Shown: in pieces, positions 16,697 through 25,453 of the stretch | Position numbering within the stretch: position 1 is the first letter of the stretch | How the letters are laid out: each line of letters opens with the position of its first letter | Assembly: GCF_031845305.1 (NCBI RefSeq) | Contig: NZ_JAVREH010000016.1 | Location: forward strand, 19,126-83,125 | DNA: 64,000 nucleotides | Direction of reading: 5' to 3' | DNA from: Jatrophihabitans_A lederbergiae | Lineage (GTDB): Bacteria; Actinomycetota; Actinomycetes; Mycobacteriales; Jatrophihabitantaceae | Translations under genes and position numbers: made by a program | Notes under the pieces: generated by a model | Databases searched by the model: none | What the model saw: only the letters and a program-made list of their open reading frames with translations | Told to the model about the DNA's origin: nothing

Positions 16697-19600
16697 CTGC
16701 TCACTGCGTCGCTGGCGCAGCGGATTGTTGGCGCGCGGCGCCCGGCTGTGCGGCCGTCGTCCCCGGCGGGCAGAACATCGAGGCTCAGCTCATATCCGGC
16801 CCGTGCGGCGAGTTCGGCCAGCTCGGACGGATGCGGAACCCGCGGCCGCGCGGCCAGTGCCTGATCCGCCGCGCGGGTCACGGTGGCGAAGGCATCGGCC
16901 GGATGCGCGGCCACCAGGGCCGTCTGCTCGGCAACGAGCCCGGCGAGCCGGGCGTTCGGCACGCCCCGGACCAGCAGCGCGTCGGGCCGCTCCGCCCGCA
17001 GCACGGCCTCGATCGCGCCCGCGCCGTCCTCGGCCGCCCAGCTCAACTCGCGAGGCGCTGGGGCGGGGCGCGGTCGGCCAGGCTGCCCGACGGCTGCTTC
17101 CCGATCGACACTCAGTACGACGTCGTAGCGGAAGCGGGTCAGCTCGTTGTCGACCGGAGCTGAGCGCCACTCGATGCGGGCCGCCGAGATTCGGGGATGG
17201 GCTGCGACCAGATCGCTGAAGAACGTGGGGCTGAGGCACAGCTCGTCCTCGTGGGTGTCGAGCCGGGCCATCCTGGCCCGCAGGACGGCAACCCGGTCGC
17301 CGGGCGCTGCGGCGCGCAGGGCCACCGACGTGTGGAACAACCGCAGCAACTCCAGGCTGCGGACGTCTCCGATGACGATCTGCCCGCCTTCGGACATCAC
17401 GACCAGGCATTGCTCGATGACCTGGCGGGCGTAGCTGGCGCTCGGAAAGTACTGCACCACCGAGTTGATGACGACGGTGTCCACCGGGTGGCCGGCCTCG
17501 ACCGCGTCGGCGGCCTCGTGAGCGGCCGCCGGCTCGAGCCGCACGTCGTGAACTTCCGGTGCGGACGCCAGCCGGTCGGCCACGAAGGCCAACGCCTCGG
17601 GCGACTGGTCGGTGCCGAGGTAGGAGAGGCAGTGCGGCGCCACCGAACACAGGATCAGCCCGGTTCCGCAGCCGATCTCCAGCACGTGTTTCGGATGCAG
17701 TGGCAGGATTCGATCGACGACAGCCTGCCGCCACTGCGCCATGTCTGCGGCGGGCAGTGCGGCGCCGGTGTAGCTGTCGGTCCAGCCGGCGAACTCCGCC
17801 CCGGCGTCGGCAGCCGACAGCGGGCCGTACACAGAGGCGTACATCGAGCGCCAGGCCGACCGTCGCTCCTCGGCCAGAGCTCCGGACGTGCCATCGGCGC
17901 CGCTTCCCTCATCGGCCGGCTGGACCTCGACGTAGGCCACCAGCTCCTGATGGTGGTCCTCCGAACTCGCCTCGGCCACCACCGCCGCCGCACGCACCCC
18001 GGGGCAGGCCAGCAGCGCCGCGCGCACCTCCCCTACCTCGACCCGATTGCCCCGGATCTTGACTTGATCGTCGATGCGCCCCACGTACTGCAATGACCCG
18101 TCGACAAGGCGGCGTACCCGGTCACCGGTGGCGTACATGCGCGCCCCCGGCCGTTCGCTGAACGGGTCGGGCAGAAACGCCGACGCGGTGGACGCCGGCC
18201 GGCAATGGTAGCCGTGGGCAAGCCCGACCCCGTCGACGTACAGCTGCCCCACCACGCCGTCCGGCACCGGCCGTAGCCGCTCGTCGAGCACGTACCCCAC
18301 GGTGTTGTCGATGGGGTGGCCGATGCTCACCGCCTCGAACGGCTCCTGGCCGTCGTAGTCGCGGGCGACGCAGGCGACCGACACCTCGGTAGGGCCGTAC
18401 TCGTTGACGACGCGAAGCTCGGGCCGGCTGCGGCACAGTTCCTCGACGTCGGACCGGTACAGCGCTTCACCGCCGACGACGAGAACGTCGACGTGCCCGG
18501 ACAGCTGCTCGGTCAACCCGGCCCGGCTGAGCATCCGCAGATGTGACGGCGTCAGCTTGAGCATCGGGGCCGACCCGCCGCCCTTCACCCAATTGATCAG
18601 CGACTCACCGGGGGTGATCGACTCAGGCAGCAGCACGATGGTTCCGCCGGCAGTGAGCGGGCCGAGGATGCTGGTGACACTGAGGTCGACCGCCGCGGCC
18701 GAGTGCAGCGGCACGCCGCGCGGATCGCTCAGGTTCGCTACCGAGGCGAACCAACGCAGGTAGTTGGCGACGCCCCGGTGTGCAACGGCGACGCCCTTGG
18801 GACTTCCGGTCGAGCCCGAGGTGTACATCACGTACAGCACGTCGTCGAGACCGTGAACCCGGTCGGGTGGCGCGCTCGAGGCGCCGGCCGCATCGGCCGG
18901 ATCGATCACCGGCACAGGCGAGTCGGCCGCTGCCGATCTGCCGATCAGCGCCACCATCGTGCTGTCCAGAAGGATGCGACGCCGGCGCGGCGCCGGATCG
19001 CCAGGGTCGACGACCACACAGGCAGCGCCAATTCGAGCCACCGCCACGAGCGCCACCACCAGCTCCGCTGAACGCGGCAGCAGCACACCCACCAGGTCGC
19101 CCCGAACCACGCCGCGGCTGCGCAGATGATTGCTCAGCCGGTTCACCTCATCGTCGAACTGCCGGTAGCTCAGGGTGGCCCCGTCCGGCGAGGTGATCGC
19201 GATCGCGTTCGGCTGGTCGGCCGCCCGCGCGGCGATCTGGGCGTCGATGCAGCTGAGGTCACCAGCGACCACCGGGCCGGCCAGCCCCCGCGGGGCGGCC
19301 TCGATGATCGGGATGTCACGCACTGTCTGGGCCGGGTCAGCGCACAACGCTGTGAGCAACACGGTGAACGAGTCGACGAGCCGCTGGACGGTCGCGCGGT
19401 CGAACAGGTCACTGGCGAACTCGATATATCCGGCGTAGCCCGCGTCGTCCCGCCAGATGTTGAGGTCGAGGTCGAAACGGCTGGTGCCGGTGTCGAAGGG
19501 CACCTCAGTGATCGTGAGCGCCCCAGCCGCCTTGACCAGTTCCGGTGTGTTGTGCAGCGTGAAGTTCACCTGATAGAGCGGATTCCGGTCGAGGTCGCGC

Positions 19601-20736
19601 GTCGGCATCAGCTCAGTGGCGATGACGTCCAGCGGAATGTCCTGGTTGGCGAAGGCCGCCGTGCAGGTGGCTCGGACGTCGGCGATCACCTCCGTCAGAA
19701 GCTGGTCGGCACGCAGCCGGGTGCGAAGCAGCACCGAGTTGGCGAAGAAGCCCATCACCGAATGGGTCAGCTCGTCCCACCGGTTGGCGATCGGCGTGCC
19801 CACCACGATGTCGTCTTGGCCGCTGAATCTGCTCAGCAGCACCGTGAAGCCGGCCAACAGAACCATGAACGGCGAGGCGGAATGCGCGATGGCCAGGGCG
19901 GAAAGCCGTTCGGAAAGCTCACCGGGCAAAGCGAAGTGGACCACGCCGCCTCGCCTGGTCTGGGTTGCCGGGCGGGGACGATCGATCGGAAGCGCCAGCA
20001 GCTCAGGAAGGCCGACGAGCTGCTCGCCCCAGTACCGCACCTGCTCGCGGGCGGGTTCGCTGTCCAGCCAGTCGTTCTGCCACGCGCTGAAGTCCGCGAA
20101 GTCGACCAACGGGCTGGGCAGCGCCGGGTTGCGCCGCTCGACTCCGGCCGCGTAGAACTCGGCGAGCTCGTGGCTGAAGATGGCCAGTGACCAGCCGTCC
20201 ACCGCGATGTGGTGGAACACCAGCAGCAGTTCGTGATCCTCCGGGCCCAAGCGGACGAGGGTGGCCCGCACCGGTGGGCAGTTGGCCAGGTCGAAGGGGG
20301 CCGAGCGCAGCTCGGTGAACACCCGGGTCGTTTCCGTCCGCTGCTCGTCCGGCCCGCGCGCCGCCAGGTCGAGCAGTGGCACGTGCAACGAACCGGTCGT
20401 GGCGACGCGCTGGACCGGGACTCCGTTGACGATCGGAAAAGTGGTGCGCAGAATGGCGTGCCGGTCCACCATCGCGTGCAGCGCTGAGCGGAGGGCATCC
20501 ACCTCGAGCGGTCCGGACAGTCTGCATGCGAGCGGCGTGTGGTAATGAGCCGCGGCCGGATCGAGCCCCTGCAGGAACAGCACCCGGCGTTGCGCGAAGG
20601 AGGTCGGCGCACAGGGATGCGCGGAGCCGGCATAGGCCGCCAGCGGAGCCACCGCGCCCCGCGCGCGCAGCTGCTCGCGTAACCGGCCGCGCTCCTCGCC
20701 GGTGAGTCGGAGGATGCGTTCGGCAACGTCAGACAT
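16582..20736 (-). CDS. NRPS 5' segment: C - A (Asn-like) with embedded N-methyltransferase, frame lost near 16740
   Basis: Starts at ATG 20736 behind GGGAGG and overlaps the upstream C-T gene by 8 bases. Domains: condensation with HHIAVDGWS near residue 175; adenylation with YVMYTSGSTGSPKGV near 640, YATGDRV and QVKIRGNRVEVGEVR; then a methyltransferase inserted before the A10 region (VLEIGCGTG near 1022), the usual site of NRPS N-methyltransferases. Pocket residues read about D-L-T-K-V-G-E-V-A-K, again asparagine-like. Homology stops near residue 1332 (about 16740), in a CG-rich run. The last about 50 residues before the stop at 16582 are out-of-frame, Arg/Trp-rich sequence. The natural protein would continue into the T-C-TauD reading frame as one chain of about 2,280 residues. 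Confidence 0.88.
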   Translation of the reverse strand: MSDVAERILRLTGEERGRLREQLRARGAVAPLAAYAGSAHPCAPTSFAQRRVLFLQGLDPAAAHYHTPLACRLSGPLEVDALRSALHAMVDRHAILRTTFPIVNGVPVQRVATTGSLHVPLLDLAARGPDEQRTETTRVFTELRSAPFDLANCPPVRATLVRLGPEDHELLLVFHHIAVDGWSLAIFSHELAEFYAAGVERRNPALPSPLVDFADFSAWQNDWLDSEPAREQVRYWGEQLVGLPELLALPIDRPRPATQTRRGGVVHFALPGELSERLSALAIAHSASPFMVLLAGFTVLLSRFSGQDDIVVGTPIANRWDELTHSVMGFFANSVLLRTRLRADQLLTEVIADVRATCTAAFANQDIPLDVIATELMPTRDLDRNPLYQVNFTLHNTPELVKAAGALTITEVPFDTGTSRFDLDLNIWRDDAGYAGYIEFASDLFDRATVQRLVDSFTVLLTALCADPAQTVRDIPIIEAAPRGLAGPVVAGDLSCIDAQIAARAADQPNAIAITSPDGATLSYRQFDDEVNRLSNHLRSRGVVRGDLVGVLLPRSAELVVALVAVARIGAACVVVDPGDPAPRRRRILLDSTMVALIGRSAAADSPVPVIDPADAAGASSAPPDRVHGLDDVLYVMYTSGSTGSPKGVAVAHRGVANYLRWFASVANLSDPRGVPLHSAAAVDLSVTSILGPLTAGGTIVLLPESITPGESLINWVKGGGSAPMLKLTPSHLRMLSRAGLTEQLSGHVDVLVVGGEALYRSDVEELCRSRPELRVVNEYGPTEVSVACVARDYDGQEPFEAVSIGHPIDNTVGYVLDERLRPVPDGVVGQLYVDGVGLAHGYHCRPASTASAFLPDPFSERPGARMYATGDRVRRLVDGSLQYVGRIDDQVKIRGNRVEVGEVRAALLACPGVRAAAVVAEASSEDHHQELVAYVEVQPADEGSGADGTSGALAEERRSAWRSMYASVYGPLSAADAGAEFAGWTDSYTGAALPAADMAQWRQAVVDRILPLHPKHVLEIGCGTGLILCSVAPHCLSYLGTDQSPEALAFVADRLASAPEVHDVRLEPAAAHEAADAVEAGHPVDTVVINSVVQYFPSASYARQVIEQCLVVMSEGGQIVIGDVRSLELLRLFHTSVALRAAAPGDRVAVLRARMARLDTHEDELCLSPTFFSDLVAAHPRISAARIEWRSAPVDNELTRFRYDVVLSVDREAAVGQPGRPRPAPAPRELSWAAEDGAGAIEAVLRAERPDALLVRGVPNARLAGLVAEQTALVAAHPADAFATVTRAADQALAARPRVPHPSELAELAARAGYELSLDVLPAGDDGRTAGRRAPTIRCASDAVSSCSPMSGAPWPTNCRRRWFRQRWWLCRRFPARAAARST

Positions 20737-21622
20737 GGGGGCCTCCCGAAGTCGACATCGAATCTCCTGCCCCGGGCGAGGTCGGCGGCCGGCTGGCGAC
20801 CGGTCCGGCGCTGGTCCGCTCGATGTCTGCGAGGACTTCTTCAAGGGCCTTAGCGGCTGACTGGGCGCCGGCGCTGCGTGACAGCTCCTGAGCCAGTCGG
20901 GCCGGTGTCGGGTCCGTGAGGAACTCCTCCAGCGGTACGTCGACGCCGAACCGGGCGTGCACCTTGCTCAGAAGGACCATCATCTGCAGGGAGCTCCCGC
21001 CGGCCAGAAAGAAGTTCGAGTCCAGTTCCGGCGCCGTGCCCAGCACGTCGGTCCAGACGAGGCCGAGTGCCTCCGCCGTCTCGCTGTCGACGGCCGATGT
21101 TCGGGTGGTTACGACGGACCCAACCGGCGCCTCGACCGAGTCAGCGGGAGCGGCCGGGTCGAACGCACCGGTCAGCGTGATCGCGTCGAGAGGCAGCTCC
21201 GGATCGTCGAGCACCGCGTCGATCAGCTCCCGCCAGCCGTCGAAGAGCTGCGTCATCGCCTTCCTCAAGTGCCGGTCAGCGCGATAGTCGACCTCTACCC
21301 GAAGCTCGCCGAGGGCTTCGGTCACCGTGACGAGCAGGTCGAGGTCAGAGGCGCGACGCTGCCCCGGAAGCGGCTTGATGCGCAGCCCCGGCACTGCCAT
21401 CCGCGGTGCCGGCGGTATGGCCTGCACCAGCACCGGGAACAACGGATGGCCGTCGCGGGCGCGTTTGTTGGCCACCCGTTCGACGACCAGATCGAAGGGC
21501 ACCTCCTGCCGCTCATAAACCTGGCCGCAGACCCGGGCTGCCTGGGCCGCGAGCTGGGAGAAACCGACGGTGCCGTCGATCCGCAGCCGGACGGCGACCA
21601 TGTTGGCGAACAAGCCCAGCAT
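20729..21622 (-). pseudogene. 3' part of frameshifted NRPS C-T protein (C-domain tail and carrier)
   Basis: This frame starts inside a condensation domain (MLGLFANMVAVRLR, the usual FFxN-type motif region) and continues through the C-domain tail to a peptidyl carrier with phosphopantetheine serine in FFLAGGSSLQM. A roughly 60-residue disordered tail follows. It continues the C-domain frame that fails at 21643-21650. If the shift is real, the carrier half is not made from the upstream start and the assembly line is broken here. If it is an assembly error, the protein is a normal C-T didomain of about 580 residues. No adenylation domain is attached. Confidence 0.75.
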
Positions 21623-22478
21623 CGTCTCGGTGTCGGGGTTGGTCCGTCCGGCCGGCGACCGTGCTGCCGAGCACGAGGTCGTGCTGTCTAGTGAGCCTTG
21701 CGAACGTCGCGTGAAAGGTCGCCAGCAGAGTGGTGGACATGCTGCCGCCGGCGCCTTCGGCGATCGCCCGCAGGGCAGCGGTGCGCCCCTGATCCAGTAC
21801 CAGGCTCAATCCGGCGACCACCGGCGACGGGCCGGCCGGAACCCGGGTCGACGGCAGCACCAGTCGTGGAGCGCCGGCGAGCTGGTGCTGCCACCAGGAC
21901 ACTTGCTCTGCAAACTCCTCGCTTGCCAGCTGCTCGTCCTGCCAGGCTGCGTAGTCGGCGTATTGCAGCTCCGGAGGTGTTGCCGACAGGTGGTGGCCCT
22001 CGCGCCTGGCCCTGAGCCCGGCCGCAACTTCGGCAGTGAGCAGCTCGAGTGACCAGGCATCGGTGATGACGTGATGCGCACTCACCAGAAGCACGTGCTG
22101 CTCCGGGCCCACTCGCACCAGCGTGAACCGGATCAGCGGAGCGCGTGTGAGATCGAACGGTTCGCCGGCGTCCGCCGCGGCGAGGACCTCGACCCGAGCC
22201 GGGTCCGCGGACACGTCGACGCAGGCTACTTCGGGCGGGGCCGTGGTGATCTCCTGGTACAGGACGCCGTCAAGCATCCGGAAGGCCGACCGGAGCACCT
22301 CGTGGCGCGTGCCTGCGGAACGGACCGCGGCGGCGACATCGGCCGGGTCGAGCGCGCCGCTGATGCGCACCCCACCCGACAGCGTGAGAGCGTTGCGGTC
22401 TGCTGCCGCGTGATGCAGAAACCACAGCCGTTGCTGGGCATGGGACGCGGCGACCACCAGGCCGGACGCCGCGTTCAC
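21513..22478 (-). pseudogene. 5' part of frameshifted NRPS C-T protein (condensation domain)
   Basis: GTG start at 22478, overlapping the dioxygenase stop (GTGA). It is a condensation domain beginning SHAQQRLWFLHHA with the catalytic motif HHVITDAWS near residue 150 (the Gly of HHxxxDG is Ala, as in many working domains). The expected sequence VLGSTVAGRT is followed by out-of-frame residues from about 21645. The other frame resumes exactly where a C domain should (TNPDTETMLGLFANM). The break coincides with a direct duplication TCCGTCCG (21643-21650); removing one four-base copy restores the frame. The rest of this ORF to 21513 is missense. Confidence 0.8.
21643..21650. repeat. 4-bp tandem duplication causing a frameshift in the C-T gene
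   Basis: Plus strand TCCGTCCG (coding strand CGGACGGA). One copy would give Arg-Thr-Asn-Pro-Asp in frame, as expected for a condensation domain; two copies shift the frame by +1. This is typical of replication slippage. Confidence 0.8.
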
Positions 22479-23428
22479 TCGACTGCTCCGTCAGAGGGCT
22501 CCGCCATCGCCACGGTGACCTGCCTGGGCCCCGTGAACGGCTCGCGTCCGTGCGCGGTCAGCATGTTGTCGATGACCAGCAGGTCGTCGGTCCGGTAGTC
22601 GAAGCGGGTGCGTGCCTGCCGGTAGCAATCGCGCAGGTGGTCCAGGACATCGCCCTCGATCGGTGCGCCGTCTCCGTAGTAGGTGTTGCTCGGCAGCTCG
22701 TATTCACCCACCATCTCCAGCAGTCCTCGCCGGGCGGTGTCGGGCAGCGTCGAGACGTGAAAGACGGTTAGATGGTTGAACCAGACGTCCGCGCCGGTGA
22801 CCGGATGACGATGAACCGCGTCACGGAACGCGACGGTCCGCAGCACGTCCGCGCCGAGCCATTCGGTGCGCAGGCCGCGCGACGCGCAGTAACTCTCGAC
22901 TTGGGCGCGGCTGTCGGTGTCAAAGGCGTAGCGCCACGACAATCCGAGATCCTCCCGATAGGTTCGCGCGACCATCCAGCCCCGACGCCTGAATGCGGAC
23001 ACCACCTCGGGATCGATGCGGGCCAAGATCTGGCGGGTGTCTGCCAGCGGAGTGGCGCCACTGGTGTCGGCTGGTCGGACGCAGTGGAAGAACAGCGTCA
23101 TCGGCCAGGTCGCCTGGTAGGAGTTCTCGTTGTGCAGAAAGATCTCCTCGGACGCCGGATAGTCGGTGGAGGTGTAGACACGTCCGCTCACCACCCGCCG
23201 GGGCGACGAACGCTCGGTGTAGCCGAGGGCCACCCCCGACAGCGCCTCCACCGCACGCTGCTGCCCTTCGCTGCCTCCTACATCGAAGCCCCGGAACAGC
23301 AGCGCACCTGAGCTCCGCAGCTCCCGGCGCAATTCAGCCCTCGAATCCGCGACCACGTCGGTCAGGCCCCGGCCGGCGAACGGAACGACGGACGGATACA
23401 GCGTCGGCGACGACTCGATCAGTGCCAT
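22475..23428 (-). CDS. Stand-alone SyrP-like Fe(II)/2-oxoglutarate dioxygenase (TauD family)
   Basis: 317 aa; ATG 23428 overlaps the fatty acyl-AMP ligase stop by 10 bases. The iron-binding facial triad is visible as FLHNENSYQ (His and Glu) near residue 112 and the distal His in MLTAHGREPFTGPR, with the 2-oxoglutarate-binding Arg following. Length and motifs match SyrP and related NRPS-associated beta-hydroxylases that act on carrier-bound aspartate, or AsnO-type enzymes acting on free asparagine. A second TauD domain is fused in the NRPS downstream, so the two probably treat different residues. This one has no partner domain, and its residue could be either Asn-type building block or the basic residue. 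Confidence 0.85.
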   Translation of the reverse strand: MALIESSPTLYPSVVPFAGRGLTDVVADSRAELRRELRSSGALLFRGFDVGGSEGQQRAVEALSGVALGYTERSSPRRVVSGRVYTSTDYPASEEIFLHNENSYQATWPMTLFFHCVRPADTSGATPLADTRQILARIDPEVVSAFRRRGWMVARTYREDLGLSWRYAFDTDSRAQVESYCASRGLRTEWLGADVLRTVAFRDAVHRHPVTGADVWFNHLTVFHVSTLPDTARRGLLEMVGEYELPSNTYYGDGAPIEGDVLDHLRDCYRQARTRFDYRTDDLLVIDNMLTAHGREPFTGPRQVTVAMAEPSDGAVE

Positions 23429-25260
23429 GGCCGCAGTCCTCCCTCGGCCAGGAGCGACCGGCATCGGTCGCGTTGCACCTTGCCGCTGCTGGTACGCGGC
23501 AGAGTGCCGGCGCGCAGGAGCACGACGTCGGCCACAGCGAGGTAGTGGTCGACGGAAACCGCTGTCCGGATGGCCATGGTGATCTGCTCCGCCAGCTCCT
23601 GGCGTCGCTGGTGAACCGGGGTCGCAGCGCTCGACTCGGAACCGGCCATCCGATCGGTGCCGAGCTCGCGCGCCGCCTTGGCGTCCCGCCGAACCTCGCA
23701 GACGATCGTTATGGCCTTTCGGGCGGCACCCGAATCGGCAAGAAAGGCGGCCGCTCCGCCCCGAAGCAGGGCGGGGTGCGCCTGCTCCGCGGTGCGCTCG
23801 ACGTCCTCGGCGTAATGGTTACGGCCATTGACGATCATCACCGAGTCACGCCGGCCGATGATGAAGAGCTGCCCCTGATGGACGAAACCGAAGTCTCCGG
23901 TGCGCAGCTCGGCGGTCGACTCCCCCTTCGCCGAGACAGCGTCGTCGGCTGCCTCCGTCGTCGTCGGCGACTTCGGGCTGCTCGTCCAATAGCCGGCCGA
24001 TACGCCCGGACCGCGCAGCCAGATTTCTCCGACACGGTCGGCTGCGCACGACGCACCGGTGGCGGGATCGACGATCCTCAGTTCCAGATTGGCCGGCCAG
24101 CGACCGCAGCCGACATATTCGCGGGCATCGCGGACTGCCGGGTTTAGCACAACCTCGCCGCGGGCGTCGATGGCGGAGCCGGAAACCGTAAGGGTGCGCG
24201 CGTCATCGGAGCGGCGGAACCCGCTGACGTACACGGTGGCTTCAGCCATGCCATAGGACGGCCGGAACGACTCAGCCACGAAACCGCAGTCCGCGAAGGC
24301 CCGGGCGAAGCGGGACAGGGTTTGCGGCCGGACCGGTTCCGAGCCGTTCAGCGCGATCCGCCAGCTGGAAAGGTCGAGCCCGGCCTTCTGCGCCGGATTG
24401 ACCTGCTCGATGCAGCGGTCGTAGCCGAAGTTGGGCGACGCGGCGCTGTGACCGCGGTAGCGGCTGATGGCGTCCAGCCAGGCGACCGGGGACCGCAGAA
24501 ACCCGGTGGCCGCCATGCATACCGCCGTGCCACCCACCAGGAGTGGAGCCAGGATCTGGGCCAGCCCCATGTCGTGAAAGTGCGGCAGCCAGCTGACGAA
24601 GACGATCTCGTCCGGTTCCCGCTCGCCGAGCTCCTGGGCCTCGGTGGCCGCCCGAAGGTTGTCGATGAAATTTGCGTGGGTGATCCGCACGCCGCGCGGG
24701 AAACCGGTCGACCCGGAGGTGTACTGCAGCATCGCCAGCCGGCTCGGCGGCACAGCGGCCGGACCGTCAGAACCGTCGAACTCTGCCTCGACGGCACGGG
24801 TGTCGAAGACCGGCAGGGCGGCGATGTCGAGGTCGGCGGGCGCCTGGTCGGCCAGCACCAGCCGGGGGAGGCAGTCACTGGCGATCCGATTGAGGCGGGA
24901 CGTACGCACTCCGCCGACCGACCCGTCCGGAAGGGGTACCGGCACGGCGACGATCCCAGCATAGAAACATCCGAACAGCGTTGTGGCGAATTCGACTGAC
25001 GAACCGTAAACAAGCAGGGCCCGATCCCCGGGGATGGTGTGCTCGGCCAGCTGGCCAGCCACCCGGGCCGCGCCTTCGTACAGCTCGCGGTAGTTGAGCC
25101 GGGCCGATTCGGTGCCGTCGGCTCCGAGCTGGATGAGGGCGGCCTCGTCCGTACGACTGCGGGCGTGGCTGGTGAGAACCGACAGCAGATCACTGCCGGG
25201 CACGTCGACCGGAGTCGGCCAGTGCACCGGGTCGGCCGACCGCTCGCGCAGCTCAGTCAC
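23419..25260 (-). CDS. Fatty acyl-AMP ligase (FAAL)
   Basis: 613 aa from GTG 25260, overlapping the MbtH gene by 8 bases. It is an adenylate-forming enzyme with LQYTSGSTGFPRGVRITH near residue 182. FAAL-specific features include FVSWLPHFHDMGL, SPNFGYD and SYGMAEATVYV, and the C-terminal PRTSSGKVQRDRC lysine region. FAALs activate free fatty acids as acyl adenylates and pass them to a carrier domain instead of CoA. The NRPS two genes upstream begins with a free-standing carrier domain before its first condensation domain, the expected acceptor. This makes the product an N-acylated peptide. Chain length cannot be read from the sequence. Confidence 0.92.
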   Translation of the reverse strand: MTELRERSADPVHWPTPVDVPGSDLLSVLTSHARSRTDEAALIQLGADGTESARLNYRELYEGAARVAGQLAEHTIPGDRALLVYGSSVEFATTLFGCFYAGIVAVPVPLPDGSVGGVRTSRLNRIASDCLPRLVLADQAPADLDIAALPVFDTRAVEAEFDGSDGPAAVPPSRLAMLQYTSGSTGFPRGVRITHANFIDNLRAATEAQELGEREPDEIVFVSWLPHFHDMGLAQILAPLLVGGTAVCMAATGFLRSPVAWLDAISRYRGHSAASPNFGYDRCIEQVNPAQKAGLDLSSWRIALNGSEPVRPQTLSRFARAFADCGFVAESFRPSYGMAEATVYVSGFRRSDDARTLTVSGSAIDARGEVVLNPAVRDAREYVGCGRWPANLELRIVDPATGASCAADRVGEIWLRGPGVSAGYWTSSPKSPTTTEAADDAVSAKGESTAELRTGDFGFVHQGQLFIIGRRDSVMIVNGRNHYAEDVERTAEQAHPALLRGGAAAFLADSGAARKAITIVCEVRRDAKAARELGTDRMAGSESSAATPVHQRRQELAEQITMAIRTAVSVDHYLAVADVVLLRAGTLPRTSSGKVQRDRCRSLLAEGGLRPWH

Positions 25261-25453
25261 CGGCGGCCATTGCCCGACGGAGGCTGGCCGGGCGCATGTC
25301 GGTCCAGATCTGCTCGATGTGGTCCAGGCAGGCCTGCCGATCTCCGACGAAACCGTCGGCATGCCACCCGGCCGGTCGGGCGCGGTCGGCGGGCCACACC
25401 GAGTACTGCTCCTCGTCGTTGACAACGACGGCGTACTGCTCGGATTCACTCAT
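25253..25453 (-). CDS. MbtH-like protein
   Basis: 66 aa, the usual MbtH size, with the family signature: NDEEQYSVWP, a GW pair, and the C-terminal WTDMRPASLRR. MbtH-like proteins bind the core of adenylation domains and are needed for solubility or activity of many actinobacterial NRPSs. It overlaps both neighbours (NRPS upstream, FAAL downstream) by 8 bases, so all three should be co-translated. The arginine-like A domain next to it, or the Asn-like ones, may depend on it. Confidence 0.96.
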   Translation of the reverse strand: MSESEQYAVVVNDEEQYSVWPADRARPAGWHADGFVGDRQACLDHIEQIWTDMRPASLRRAMAAGD

